Shown piece after piece: positions 51,901 through 61,157 of a stretch of 64,000 nucleotides of DNA. How positions within the stretch are numbered: position 1 is the first letter of the stretch; every line of letters begins with the position of its first letter. A model generated the notes under the pieces. That model was not told the origin of the DNA. It did not search any database and saw nothing but the letters and a program-made list of their open reading frames with translations. The DNA is from Paenibacillaceae bacterium (GTDB taxonomy: Bacteria > Bacillota > Bacilli > Paenibacillales > Paenibacillaceae). The translations under genes were made by a program, and so were the position numbers. The DNA lies in contig CAAFUF010000004.1 of assembly GCA_900766135.1 (NCBI GenBank), positions 1 through 64,000 of the forward strand. The letters run 5' to 3'.

Positions 51901-53256
51901 TTAATTTGTCGTTGCGCTCAAGTTTGCTTGCAGGATCTTAAGGCCCTGCGCATAGAACTCTTCTGCCGCCCTCGCGATGTCCATGCGTCCGAAGGCGACG
52001 TTCTGGCTGGCCTTCAGAAGCTCCTGCTTAAACTCGTTGGATCCGGGAACGTTGTACAGCAGGTCCACGTCATCAACCGCAACGATATCCAGGTAATCGT
52101 AAACGACTTTATCCGTCTCGGAGGCTTCGGCCTTCAGCACCGCCCGCATCTCCGAGGAGACCGGCACGCCGCGGTTGTTACCGAGAATTTTGGCGGCATC
52201 CGGATCGTTGACCCAGAAGTCCATGAGCATCGCCACTTCCTTCGGATGCTTGGTATTGGCATACCCGACGATGTTTTGGCTGGATTGAACGGAGATCATG
52301 CTTCCGTTAGGTCCCATCGGTACCGGGATCAACGTCAGCTTATCCTGGGACATTTTTTGGAAATCGGCAAACTGGTTGGTCGGAATAAACTGCATCGCGA
52401 CTTGGCTTTTCGTGACCAGGGACATGCTCGTGTCGTCCGGATCGGCCGAAATTTGTAGCTCCGGCGTTACGATGCTGCCGGCTTTGCGCATGCCTTCCCA
52501 GAGGGTAAACCATTCGGCTACGTCCGCAGCCTCGAAGCCCAGCTTCTGCTCCGGCTCATTGTAGATCATCTTGTTGCGTTGGGTCAGGTATACGCCGAAC
52601 TGGTCCATCTCGCCGGAATAATCGTAAGACCCGTAGATCCCCTTGCCTGTAGCTGCGATTTGTTCATTGATCTTGATAAAATCATCCCAGGTCCATTCCT
52701 TTGTCGGCAGGGTCAATCCGGCCTTCTCGAACAGCGCCGTGTTGGCCAGGATCGCTGTCGAGTTCGCCCCGATCGAGATCCCTTGCAACTTGCCGTCAAA
52801 CGTATTCATGTTAATGAGCTGCGGCGATATTTTACTCGTATCCACTTCATTGCCGACGTACGAATTGATATCCAGCAGCACATTCCGCGTGGCATACTCC
52901 AGAATGTTGCTCCCCAACGTAAACAGATCCGGCGCCGTTCCCGAAGCGAGCTGCGTATTCAGCTTGTCGAAATATCCGTCAAAAGGAGAAAACTCGGGCA
53001 CCACCTTGATGTTCGGATGCTTCTCTTCGAACTTCTTCAGCATGGCCGTCGTGATGTCGGCCCGGGTTTGGTCCCCCCACCACATCACGCGAAGCTCGAC
53101 TTGCTCCTCGCCGGCGGCGCCTCCCGCCTCCGACGGCTGGCTTGAATTCCCGGTATTCGAGCTGCCCGCATTGTTATTGCCGGACCCGCATGCCGAAATC
53201 AAGATGGCGGTTACGAGAAGCAAACTGGCTAGCAACATCGCTTTGGTCTTCTTCAT
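51901..53256 (-). CDS. Sugar-binding lipoprotein (family 1 solute-binding protein)
   Basis: 451 residues. Signal peptide with lipobox ISAC, Asn/Gly/Ser linker, then VELRVMWWGDQTRADITTAML. Similar in type to the binding protein at 23367 but distinct. Strong AAGGGGGAAGG before the ATG. First transporter gene after the regulator, 103 bases on. Confidence 0.92.
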   Translation of the reverse strand: MKKTKAMLLASLLLVTAILISACGSGNNNAGSSNTGNSSQPSEAGGAAGEEQVELRVMWWGDQTRADITTAMLKKFEEKHPNIKVVPEFSPFDGYFDKLNTQLASGTAPDLFTLGSNILEYATRNVLLDINSYVGNEVDTSKISPQLINMNTFDGKLQGISIGANSTAILANTALFEKAGLTLPTKEWTWDDFIKINEQIAATGKGIYGSYDYSGEMDQFGVYLTQRNKMIYNEPEQKLGFEAADVAEWFTLWEGMRKAGSIVTPELQISADPDDTSMSLVTKSQVAMQFIPTNQFADFQKMSQDKLTLIPVPMGPNGSMISVQSSQNIVGYANTKHPKEVAMLMDFWVNDPDAAKILGNNRGVPVSSEMRAVLKAEASETDKVVYDYLDIVAVDDVDLLYNVPGSNEFKQELLKASQNVAFGRMDIARAAEEFYAQGLKILQANLSATTN

Positions 53257-53359
53257 CTATTCCTTCCCCCTTCATGAGAATGGTCTTGCTGGTTAAATGG
53301 TAGCGCATACAATAGAGGAGAAGAATCCAATTTCTTTGGGCGTTGCACATTCACTTTTT

Positions 53360-54946
53360 TTAGATCTTCTTGTCCTTCTGCCGGTGCTCGGAAGGGCTGA
53401 TGCCAAACACTTTCTTGAATTTCGTGCTGAAATAGCTGGCATTGGAGAAGCCCGTCAGCTCCGCGATATCGCTTAAGGCAAGCGGGGTCACATCGAGCAA
53501 CCGGACCGCTTTGCTCATGCGAACATCGGTCAAATATTGGAGGAAGGATTTCCCGGTTTTCGTTTTGAACAGGTCGGATAAGTAGGAAAGGTTATAGTGG
53601 TACTGCTCGGCGATTTGCGACAGGTTGAGATCGTTCATGTAGTTCAGCTCGATCATTTCCTTCATCGCTTCCACGATCGAAGGCTCTTCTCGGGGGCTGC
53701 AGCCCTTCTTCAGGGCAAACAGCGGATCGGCCAGGGCATACAGGAAATGGCAGGCTTTAGTTACGGTGCCGAGCCCCCAGACCCACTCGGGATCGATCCA
53801 GATCTCGTCCTTGTCCCTTAGCGCAAGACCCAGTGTATCCGCGGCCAATTCGATCGACAAGCAACATTGGAAAATCAGCTTCACGAACTGCGGGTGCGAA
53901 AGGGCCAGCGCCTTAACGAGCTCCTCTTCCACCAGCTTCTCGAACGCTTCCTTGCGGCCGTCGGCCAAGTACCGCTGCAACAGCTTCAGCTTGTCCTGAG
54001 TCGCCAGCTGTGCCGGATCGGCCGGACTTCGCACGGGCTCGGCCCCGGCTTGCTGCGCGTGCTGTCCCATATACCAAGTCAGCACGGAGGAAAGATACCC
54101 TTCCCGCCAGGCCTCCAGGCCCAGCGCAGGTTCGCCGGCCGCTACAAGAGCCTCCCGTTTTAAGTAGCTGCGAACCAGGTCAGTCACCTGGACGGTAAAG
54201 CTCTGTACGGCTGCCGGATCACCCGGCACAATGGCAAACAATAAATCCGGATGCTTCGCTTCCCGAAATACCGGAATTCCCGGCCCGGCGTCGGACGCTC
54301 CGGCGAGTTCCCGGCACAGCAATTCAAAGGGCAAACGAAGGCCCGTCTCATCCGGCTTCTCCGCCGACACTGGCAGTAACCCGATCGCTACGAAACGCAC
54401 CGGCCGCGCAGCCAGCTCGTTCAAACCGAACAGCCGAATCCGCTCCGGCCAAAATGGGCTGCTCCCCGGATAAGCCTTGATGACGCTGTGAATGAACTGC
54501 TCCTTCATTTCCTCCAGGTAGCGGGACAGCTTCCACTCGGCCAGCTTCCGCTCCGCCTGCGCCGAGCGTTCCCGCTCCAGCTCGGAGGCGACCTTGCTCA
54601 AAGCTCCCGCCAGCTCGCTTCGCGTCACCGGCTTCAGCAGCAGATCGCTGGCCCGATTCTTGATCGCCGCATGCGCGTACTGAAAATCGTCATATCCCGT
54701 CAACACGATAAGGCGAATCCTGGGATATTGCCGGGAGCAGTATTCCAGCAGCTCCACTCCGTCCATGATCGGCATGCGCATATCGGTAATGATCAGGTCA
54801 CAGTCTCCGGTTTTCAGCCACTCCAGCGCCTCCCGGCCGTTCCCTGCCTCCCCGGCGATGCGCAAGCCGAGCTGCTGCCAATCAATCTTCAGCCTTAACC
54901 CTTGCCGAATCTCCCGTTCATCGTCGACCAACAGCACGTTAAACAT
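53360..54946 (-). CDS. YesN-type response regulator (receiver plus AraC HTH)
   Basis: 528 residues, longer than the first YesN because of a large middle region (about 130-410). Receiver phosphoacceptor D55 (LIITDMRMPIMDG). AraC-type helix-turn-helix pair at about 425-525 (YHYNLSYLSDLFKTKTGKSF; TGFSNASYFSTKFKKVFG). Its ATG at 54946 lies inside the kinase stop region (8-base overlap), giving coupled translation. Confidence 0.93.
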   Translation of the reverse strand: MFNVLLVDDEREIRQGLRLKIDWQQLGLRIAGEAGNGREALEWLKTGDCDLIITDMRMPIMDGVELLEYCSRQYPRIRLIVLTGYDDFQYAHAAIKNRASDLLLKPVTRSELAGALSKVASELERERSAQAERKLAEWKLSRYLEEMKEQFIHSVIKAYPGSSPFWPERIRLFGLNELAARPVRFVAIGLLPVSAEKPDETGLRLPFELLCRELAGASDAGPGIPVFREAKHPDLLFAIVPGDPAAVQSFTVQVTDLVRSYLKREALVAAGEPALGLEAWREGYLSSVLTWYMGQHAQQAGAEPVRSPADPAQLATQDKLKLLQRYLADGRKEAFEKLVEEELVKALALSHPQFVKLIFQCCLSIELAADTLGLALRDKDEIWIDPEWVWGLGTVTKACHFLYALADPLFALKKGCSPREEPSIVEAMKEMIELNYMNDLNLSQIAEQYHYNLSYLSDLFKTKTGKSFLQYLTDVRMSKAVRLLDVTPLALSDIAELTGFSNASYFSTKFKKVFGISPSEHRQKDKKI

Positions 54947-56738
54947 CGGCATTCCCCTCCCCTATCGGCAAACTTAGCGTAATGGTTGTTCCTTCTCCGG
55001 GCGCGGATTGAATCGAAAAAGCAAAGCCGACTCCGTAATATAGGGCGCAGCGTGCCAAAATGTTCCGGAGGCCGATCTGCCTTCCGCCGGTACTTAATAC
55101 CTGCTCCAGTTGGGAATGCTGGTACTCCTCATTCAGCTGCCGCACCAGATCCGGCTCCATGCCCACGCCGTTGTCGGCCACCTGCAGGAGCAGGCGTTGT
55201 TCTTCCTCCCAGATCCGGATGCGTACGATGGCAGCGTCGCTCTTGGCCTGGCTGTATTTGACCGCATTTTCGACAAGCGGCTGCAGAATAAACTTCACGA
55301 TATGTACCGGACGGTCCGGCACGGCGTTCTCCAGCGTCAAATCCAGCTGTTCGGTGAACCGGTGGTTCAGAATGGCGGCGAAAGATTCGGTATACGTCAC
55401 CTCGTCGCGCAAGGGGATCAAATCGCTTTTGGCATTCAGCGAAAAACGCAGCATTTTGCCCAGCGACTCGATGACGTCGACCGCATCCTCCGTCCGTCTC
55501 TGGATCACCAAACTGCTGAGCAGCTCCAGCGTGTTGAACAGAAAATGCGGGTTAATCTGCATCAGCAGCGCCCGGTATTCCGCTTGTTGCCGGCGCAGCT
55601 TCAATTCGAACTCGCTCTTCAAATGGGCGCGCAGCCGAACGATCATGTTGCGGAACGTGGCCGTCACATACCCGACCTCATGGTTCACCTTCAGCCGCTC
55701 GGGGATGCGCTGTTCGGCTTGGGCAAATTCCCCGCGCTGCACAAGCCGCATCGCCGACACCAAGCCGCCCAGCGGTTTGGTGATGCTATAGGAAATCCAA
55801 ACGGCCGCGAGGACGGCAAACACCAGCAGCGTCCCGGTCGCAACCAAGATGCCCGATTTCAGATTGATCAGGTTGGCCAACAGTTCCTTTTCAGAGACCG
55901 CACCCACCAGCATCCAATCGTTGAACTGCAGTTTTTTGTACACGTAGATCATGTCCTCGCCCTGAGGTTTGGCGTAAAACACGCCCTCCCGCGGCCCCCG
56001 CTCCCGGATCTCTCCCAACTTGTTCAGCATAGGCTCGCCGAAATCGGACAATGGCTGGCCCAACAGGGGCTCCCCTTCGCCGCTGAGCAGGAAGATCGTG
56101 CCGTGCGTCCCGAGATGGACCTGGCTGAGCGGATCTTTGAAGTATTCCGCACGGACATTCACTTTCATGACCGCGGTGGCTTGCGAGATGCTGAACGTCC
56201 CGATGGGGATCAGGAAGCTGATCGCCTCGTGCTGCTTCAAGCGCACCGGCTCGAACGGGTCGACGCCCGCAGGAGCCCAATGCTGCTCGGCCCCGTAAAA
56301 ATCTTTATACCATGACGCCTCCAAAAACGACGGATCCTGCAGGATCCGGTTGTCCAGACCGACATACAACCCGTCCTTGCGATAAATCGAGGCGGTGGCG
56401 ATGATCGAATAGTTGTTGACCGTACGCGTCAGAAACTTGCTCAGTTGAATGTTCTTCAGCATCTTCTGCCCGTCGGATAGGTTCGGATCGGAGACGTATT
56501 CGCTCCATTCGTTCGTGATTTCGCTGTTATAGATAATCGAGGAGAAATCATAGATTTGGTTGATCGTGGAGTTGATCAACGCGGTGTAGGCCGTCATCTT
56601 TTCCAATGCCGCCGTTTCGCTGTCGGAACGCAGGATGGCGCTGGATTTGTTATAGCTGATCAGGAACATGACGCAAAAGGAAATGACCAATAAGACGACA
56701 AACACGGCAATCAGCCGATTGCGCAACGAGAAAAACAT
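54939..56738 (-). CDS. YesM-type sensor histidine kinase
   Basis: 599 residues. Two membrane helices (about 7-27 and 290-312) flank an extracellular dCache-like sensor; HAMP follows, then QINPHFLFNTLELLSSL with the phosphoacceptor histidine, and the ATPase part with ENAVKYS and DNGVGM. ATG 56738 has GGAGGGGAG just upstream. First gene of the second carbohydrate locus, behind a promoter with a cre-like site. Confidence 0.93.
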   Translation of the reverse strand: MFFSLRNRLIAVFVVLLVISFCVMFLISYNKSSAILRSDSETAALEKMTAYTALINSTINQIYDFSSIIYNSEITNEWSEYVSDPNLSDGQKMLKNIQLSKFLTRTVNNYSIIATASIYRKDGLYVGLDNRILQDPSFLEASWYKDFYGAEQHWAPAGVDPFEPVRLKQHEAISFLIPIGTFSISQATAVMKVNVRAEYFKDPLSQVHLGTHGTIFLLSGEGEPLLGQPLSDFGEPMLNKLGEIRERGPREGVFYAKPQGEDMIYVYKKLQFNDWMLVGAVSEKELLANLINLKSGILVATGTLLVFAVLAAVWISYSITKPLGGLVSAMRLVQRGEFAQAEQRIPERLKVNHEVGYVTATFRNMIVRLRAHLKSEFELKLRRQQAEYRALLMQINPHFLFNTLELLSSLVIQRRTEDAVDVIESLGKMLRFSLNAKSDLIPLRDEVTYTESFAAILNHRFTEQLDLTLENAVPDRPVHIVKFILQPLVENAVKYSQAKSDAAIVRIRIWEEEQRLLLQVADNGVGMEPDLVRQLNEEYQHSQLEQVLSTGGRQIGLRNILARCALYYGVGFAFSIQSAPGEGTTITLSLPIGEGNADV

Positions 56739-56762
56739 CGACTCCCCTCCCTTATGCACAAC

Positions 56763-56801
56763 ACTATAACCAAATCGGCCGAATCCCGCAATAAGCGCTT
56801 A
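56763..56801 (-). promoter_or_regulatory. Promoter of the second carbohydrate locus with cre-like palindrome
   Basis: Minus-strand TTGCGG (56791-56786), 17-base spacer, TATAGT (56768-56763). TAAGCGCTTA (56792-56801) abuts the -35, a CcpA/LacI-type operator core (GTGTAAGCGCTTATTG on the minus strand). Confidence 0.6.
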
Positions 56802-56995
56802 CACAGGCGTGCCGTCAAGCTTTTTTTCATTGCACCCGCCAGGATATCCCCGGATTTCAAGCCGCTGCCCCGACTTCCAGACGAGGAGCCGGCCCGACCA
56901 AGGTCCAGTTCACAAACCGTCCCCAGCCCGTTATGCCCTGCCGCTATTCCCGGTAGAATAAAGACATGAACAACGGATAAACGAGTTCGTTCAAG
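56802..56995. other. Non-coding divergent region upstream of pspC
   Basis: No gene is seen between the YesM promoter and the psp promoter. A TAGAAT near 56954 with a weak TTATGC upstream might be an additional promoter. Confidence 0.35.
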
Positions 56996-57024
56996 CGAAA
57001 CTTTTGATCTTCCATCATCCTATG
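56996..57024 (+). promoter_or_regulatory. ECF sigma (SigW-like) promoter of pspC-pspA
   Basis: CGAAAC (56996-57001) followed by TTTT, 17-base spacer, and CCTATG (57019-57024), similar to the SigW pattern TGAAAC / CGTATA. PspA is SigW-controlled in Bacillus subtilis. Confidence 0.45.
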
Positions 57025-57058
57025 ACTTGAAAAAATAAATGAAAGCGAGTGGTTTGTC

Positions 57059-57283
57059 ATGAGAAAACTGTATCGTTCGGCAACGGATAAGCAAGTGAGC
57101 GGCCTGTGCGGCGGGTTGGCTCAGTGGCTGGGCGTCGACTCCACGGTTATGCGGCTGATTGCCGTCGTGGCGGTATTCTTCAGCTTCGGCACCGTCGTCG
57201 CCTTGTACCTGATCGCCAGCCTGGTCGTTCCGAAGGAACCGATCGGCAGCTACGGCTACGATGATCCGTTTTCCCCGTTTTGA
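57059..57283 (+). CDS. pspC: PspC domain protein
   Basis: 74 residues: KLYRSATDKQVSGLCGGLAQ (the PspC start), then one membrane helix pair region to about residue 60. Envelope-stress partner of PspA. It precedes pspA by 52 bases. Confidence 0.9.
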   Translation: MRKLYRSATDKQVSGLCGGLAQWLGVDSTVMRLIAVVAVFFSFGTVVALYLIASLVVPKEPIGSYGYDDPFSPF

Positions 57284-57335
57284 TCTGTGAAGGACTGCAA
57301 ACCTTACTCTATTCAACCTAAAAGGAGAGATTCGA

Positions 57336-58010
57336 ATGAGCAGCGTATTTGATCGCATTGCCAATCTGGCGAAGGCTTCGATTCACGAGGTCTTAAACAA
57401 ACTGGAAGACCCGGTCCTGATGACCGGCCAATACTTACGCAACCTGGAGGACGACATCGCCGCCGCCGAGAAAATGATCAAGGAGCAGCAAATGACGGCC
57501 ACTGTCCAGGACCGGAAAAGCGCGGACATCGCCCATCTCGCCAAACAAAGCGAAATTCGCGCTTTGACCGCCCTGGAGCAAGGCGATGAAGTGACGGCGC
57601 GTCACGCGGCCGCGGAGAAAATCCGTTACGAGGAGCAAGCGCAGCAGTACGCCAAGGAAGCTCAGGAAGCGCGCGACCGTGTAGCCGAGCTGGAGATTCG
57701 CCTCGCGGAAGGCAAAGCGGAGTTCGCCCGCTTGAAGGAGAAACGCAACGAGCTGGCCGCCCGTGCCCGCAAGGCCCAAGTCAAATCCGAAGCCGAGCGG
57801 CCGAACTTCAGCCGCGGCATCGAAAGCGGTGCAGCAGCGCGGGGCTTCGAGCGGATGGAAGAGAAAATTCTGAGCTGGGAAGCCGAGCAGGAAGTCTCCG
57901 CCAGCTATGGGAAGACCTCCGGCATCGCGGATGCGGGCAGCGCCCAATCCACCGCCGTGAACGAAGAGCTGGAACGCCTGAAGGAGCAATTGTCGAACCG
58001 GCATAACTGA
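57336..58010 (+). CDS. pspA: Phage shock protein A (PspA/IM30)
   Basis: 224-residue coiled-coil ESCRT-III-like protein that binds the inner membrane face and protects it under stress. The N-terminal amphipathic helix FDRIANLAKASIHEVLNKLED and the long heptad-rich helices are typical. AAAGGAGAG precedes the ATG. Confidence 0.94.
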   Translation: MSSVFDRIANLAKASIHEVLNKLEDPVLMTGQYLRNLEDDIAAAEKMIKEQQMTATVQDRKSADIAHLAKQSEIRALTALEQGDEVTARHAAAEKIRYEEQAQQYAKEAQEARDRVAELEIRLAEGKAEFARLKEKRNELAARARKAQVKSEAERPNFSRGIESGAAARGFERMEEKILSWEAEQEVSASYGKTSGIADAGSAQSTAVNEELERLKEQLSNRHN

Positions 58011-58021
58011 GCCGTTGATAT

Positions 58022-58061
58022 AAGAGAACCGTCCGATTGCACCTCATCGGGCGGTTCTCTT
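58022..58061. terminator. Hairpin between convergent pspA and oxidoreductase genes
   Basis: 16-bp stem AAGAGAACCGTCCGAT / ATCGGGCGGTTCTCTT with an 8-base loop; only short T runs follow. Confidence 0.7.
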
Positions 58062-58063
58062 GG

Positions 58064-58642
58064 TTAGGCCAGCACAGAGCCCAGCTTTTTCACTTTCCCC
58101 AGCCATTTGAGGCGTGTGGATTCCTCAGAGGACGAGACCATGTTAAACTCCGTAATGCGCACCGTCTTGATCCCGCAATATCCCAAAATATTATTTTTCA
58201 TCACCCGGTGCCCCGCCCGTTTATAGAACCAGCGGTTGTACCAGGACGGCGTATCCATGGTCACGATCAGATGGGCGGTTTTTCCCTTTAGGAGTTTATC
58301 CCAAAGCAAAGAATTCGGTTGATGTTGGTAGGCGAACCCGGGCAAGAAGACGCGGTCGAAAAATCCCTTCAAAACCGCCGGCATCGTCCCCCACCACGTC
58401 GGATACACCAGAACCAGATGATCCGCCCAGCGAATCATCTCCTGCGCTTCCCTTAGTTCCTCCTCCAGCTCCGTTCTTTGGCGATACCCGTATTTTAAAT
58501 TCGGATCGAATGCGATCCGGCTTAGGTCGATTTCCCGGACCTTTGCGCCGGCTTGCGATGCCGCGGCATCCCGGTACGCCTCCGCCAAGGCGGCGCAAAA
58601 AGCCTCGGGGTCGGGGTGCCCGTTGATGACTAAAATATTCAT
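58064..58642 (-). CDS. NAD(P)H-dependent oxidoreductase (NQO/MdaB-like flavodoxin fold)
   Basis: 192 residues: VINGHPDPEAFCAALAEAYR at the N-terminus and VYPTWWGTMPAVLKGFFDRVFLPG (key part) are quinone-reductase-like. GGAGG precedes the ATG. An AraC-type regulator remnant lies divergently upstream, perhaps its former regulator. Confidence 0.9.
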   Translation of the reverse strand: MNILVINGHPDPEAFCAALAEAYRDAAASQAGAKVREIDLSRIAFDPNLKYGYRQRTELEEELREAQEMIRWADHLVLVYPTWWGTMPAVLKGFFDRVFLPGFAYQHQPNSLLWDKLLKGKTAHLIVTMDTPSWYNRWFYKRAGHRVMKNNILGYCGIKTVRITEFNMVSSSEESTRLKWLGKVKKLGSVLA

Positions 58643-58784
58643 TCCGATGTCCTCCTTAAATTAAAACTACCGGTGTTATCCGCTTGCGAAGAATGGTATC
58701 TTTAGCATAAGGCGAACCTGCAGGCGGCGAAATGATCGTTCGCGCAAAAATATTGCGGATTCGCGCAAAGGAGGGAGACGGTTC

Positions 58785-58919
58785 ATGGATCCCCTTGGGT
58801 TCAGCGACATCGCCTATCTCCTGCATTATTCCGAGCCCAGCGCCTTTCACAATGCCTTCAAGAAATGGACCGGATTCACTCCGGGACAATACCGGGCGAG
58901 AGAGCTAAGAACGGTTTAA
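58785..58919 (+). pseudogene. C-terminal remnant of an AraC-type regulator
   Basis: Forty-four codons end an AraC HTH domain: GFSDIAYLLHYSEPSAFHN, then FKKWTGFTPGQYR. Everything upstream (effector domain and first HTH) is missing; upstream codons in frame give only RKGGRRF. It is too short to be a functional regulator. Confidence 0.75.
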
Positions 58920-58940
58920 AGTCCTTTACCTATGCAAAAA

Positions 58941-58978
58941 AAAGATCCCGGCAAGAACGTCCTCTTGCCGGGATCTTT
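58941..58978 (-). terminator. Terminator of the NfeD/SPFH pair
   Basis: 16-bp stem AAAGATCCCGGCAAGA / TCTTGCCGGGATCTTT, with A/T runs on both sides (T tract on minus). Confidence 0.9.
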
Positions 58979-58991
58979 ATCGGTAATGCGT

Positions 58992-59927
58992 TTATTTGCC
59001 GTCCTTGCCGGCTTTGAAGACTTCGCTGATGGCGCCGAGGCTCCCCAGCGTTTCGATGGCATTGGACGGGATGAACACTTTGTTCGCCGGTCCCTTGGCC
59101 ACTTCCTTCAAGGCTTCGAAGGACTGGTACGCCAAGACCGCTTCGTTCAGGGCAGCGTCACGCAGCATTTCGATCCGCGCTTTTTCGGCTGCGGCGACCG
59201 ATTCGATCGCTTTCGCTTCCCCAAGCGCTTCGAGCTCCTGGGCTTGGCGGAAGCCTTCGGCTTCGCGAATCCGCGCTTCCTTGTCGCCTTCCGCTTTCAG
59301 GATCTTGCTTTGCTTGTCGCCTTCCGCGCGCAGGATCATATCCTGCTTGGCGGCTTCGGCTTCGAGCACGATCGCCCGTTTGTTCCGCTCGGCCTTCATT
59401 TGTTTGTCCATCGCTTCTTGAATATCTACCGGCGGCCGGATGTCGAGCACTTCCACCCGCTCGATCCGTACGCCCCATTTCTCGGTCGCTTCGTCCAACG
59501 CGGTCCGGATATCCGTCGAGATCTTCTCACGGCCGGACAACGTTTCGTCCAGCTCCATTTTACCGATGATTTGACGCAGCGTTGCCGTCGTAATGTTCCG
59601 CACCCCGTAGACAAAATCGGAAATGCCATAAGTCGCTTGCTCCGCATTGACGACCTGGTAGAAAATAATCGTGTCGATCTGAACTTGAACGTTATCCTTG
59701 GTAATGACGGTTTGCGGCGGTACATTGGTCTGTTGGATCCGCAAATCATGATACGTCCGCACCTGGTCGATGACCGGGATCAGCACGTTAAGGCCCGGCG
59801 TCAGCAAGCGGTTGAATTTACCGAGCCGTTCGACGACCCCCACCCGTTGCTGCGGCACGATTTTGACCGTCAGCGAGATAAAGACGACGACAACGACGAC
59901 AATGACCGCAATAATTGCCCATTGCAT
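58992..59927 (-). CDS. Stomatin/prohibitin-type SPFH protein, NfeD partner
   Basis: 311 residues: one N-terminal helix, SPFH domain (about 25-200) with GLNVLIPVIDQVRTYHDLR, then a long Ala/Glu-rich coiled coil. Forms membrane microdomain scaffolds. ATG 59927 overlaps the nfeD stop (TAATG). Confidence 0.9.
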   Translation of the reverse strand: MQWAIIAVIVVVVVVFISLTVKIVPQQRVGVVERLGKFNRLLTPGLNVLIPVIDQVRTYHDLRIQQTNVPPQTVITKDNVQVQIDTIIFYQVVNAEQATYGISDFVYGVRNITTATLRQIIGKMELDETLSGREKISTDIRTALDEATEKWGVRIERVEVLDIRPPVDIQEAMDKQMKAERNKRAIVLEAEAAKQDMILRAEGDKQSKILKAEGDKEARIREAEGFRQAQELEALGEAKAIESVAAAEKARIEMLRDAALNEAVLAYQSFEALKEVAKGPANKVFIPSNAIETLGSLGAISEVFKAGKDGK

Positions 59928-60355
59928 TAAGAAATTTCCTCCCATCGTTCTACTTCGATAATTGTACTGCTTCGCTCCAGCACCCGAACCTTCTCGTCCC
60001 TGCCGATCGGGACGGTCGCCGTAGCGCTCCACGAATCTCCCCCAACCTTCACGATGCCGTATTGCCCAGGTTCAATCGGTTCCACGACGATGCCTTGCTT
60101 CCCTACCAGTTCGGTACCGATATCCTTAAACCCTTTTGCTGCGCGAAATTTTCTGGAAAGCGGCTTCGTAAACACCGTCAGGACCAAAGCGACCAGACAG
60201 CCCGCTACAACCTGCCAGAAGTAAGCTTCGGGGGCCACCAAAGCCACGGCTGCCGCGACCAGCGAACCGATGCAGAGCCATAGCAGGTAAAAAGTCATCG
60301 TCATCATCTCAAGCACTAATAAGATTCCGGCGACGATGAGCCAAATTGCCCACAT
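59927..60355 (-). CDS. NfeD-like membrane protein (short type)
   Basis: 142 residues: three membrane helices, then a C-terminal OB-fold (GKQGIVVEPIEPGQYGIVKVGGDSW). ATG 60355 is preferred to 60361 because AGGGGG abuts the latter. Typical partner of SPFH proteins; lacks a ClpP-like protease domain. Confidence 0.88.
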   Translation of the reverse strand: MWAIWLIVAGILLVLEMMTMTFYLLWLCIGSLVAAAVALVAPEAYFWQVVAGCLVALVLTVFTKPLSRKFRAAKGFKDIGTELVGKQGIVVEPIEPGQYGIVKVGGDSWSATATVPIGRDEKVRVLERSSTIIEVERWEEIS

Positions 60356-60446
60356 TTCCATCCCCCTGTTGCACCACCTTTCAGCATTATAATTATGTAT
60401 ACGATGAACATACCAAAAGGTATCAAGGAATGATATGGTTATGCAA

Positions 60447-60481
60447 AAAAAAAGCACCCCGGCCGTACGGCAGAAATGCTT
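60447..60481 (-). terminator. Possible terminator between pilO and nfeD
   Basis: Minus-strand AAGCA...TGCTT around CCGTACGG with a following run of nine T; the stem is imperfect and the pairing partly uncertain. Confidence 0.5.
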
Positions 60482-60515
60482 GGTTCAGCCCATAAAGGAG
60501 CTTTAGATCCGCGAT

Positions 60516-61157
60516 TTACCGGTAAAAAGCCAACAAGCGAAACACCGACGCATTGCTCTCCGTCGCTTCTTCATTCCCGTATTCGAAGGACTGGACGACG
60601 TAGAGCCGCTCGGCACCTTGCAAAGCTGCGGCGAAGCTCTTGACTTCGGCCAGCGTCCCTCGAAGATTTAGCCGCATCGACATGGCGTTGAACCCCGCAG
60701 CGCCGAAGTCGGCTCCATTCAGCAGCCCGGCGGACGAGTTCCCCTCCAAGGTGGAGGGATCCCCTGTCGGCGTGGTCTCCGCCGCAACAGCCGTTTGGCC
60801 GCCGGTCCCCGGCTCCTCGAAGACAACCTCCTGGATCTTCACGCCGGAGGTTGTCGCTGCTTGTTCCAAGTCAAGCAATATCCCTTCCCGGTCGGGTTCG
60901 TCAGGTACCGCCGCCTCCCGTTTGGCGCTGTCGGCCGAAGCTTTCTCCGCCGCCAGATCCGCCCGTTTGGCATCCACGATCGCCTGGGTCTTTTGCAGAA
61001 ACAGCCGTTTCTCTTCGTGGTCGGCCTCCAGGTTCACGGATTTCTCCGCCTCTGGCCGGTAACCCAAGAAATAAAACGATCCCGCCGCCAGCATCACTAG
61101 CGCGGCAACCAGCATCCAACGGGCTCTGGCCGATCCGGAGCGATGTTCCGTCTTCAC
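60516..61157 (-). CDS. pilO: Type IV pilus protein PilO-like
   Basis: 213 residues: short cytoplasmic part, one membrane helix, coiled coil, then a ferredoxin-like domain. GTG start at 61157 overlaps the pilN stop (GTGA). Part of the PilMNO inner-membrane platform. Confidence 0.82.
   Translation of the reverse strand: MKTEHRSGSARARWMLVAALVMLAAGSFYFLGYRPEAEKSVNLEADHEEKRLFLQKTQAIVDAKRADLAAEKASADSAKREAAVPDEPDREGILLDLEQAATTSGVKIQEVVFEEPGTGGQTAVAAETTPTGDPSTLEGNSSAGLLNGADFGAAGFNAMSMRLNLRGTLAEVKSFAAALQGAERLYVVQSFEYGNEEATESNASVFRLLAFYR

Noticed and set aside
58785..58919. Functional AraC-type regulator
   Set aside because: Only 44 codons remain, too few for a complete DNA-binding domain.
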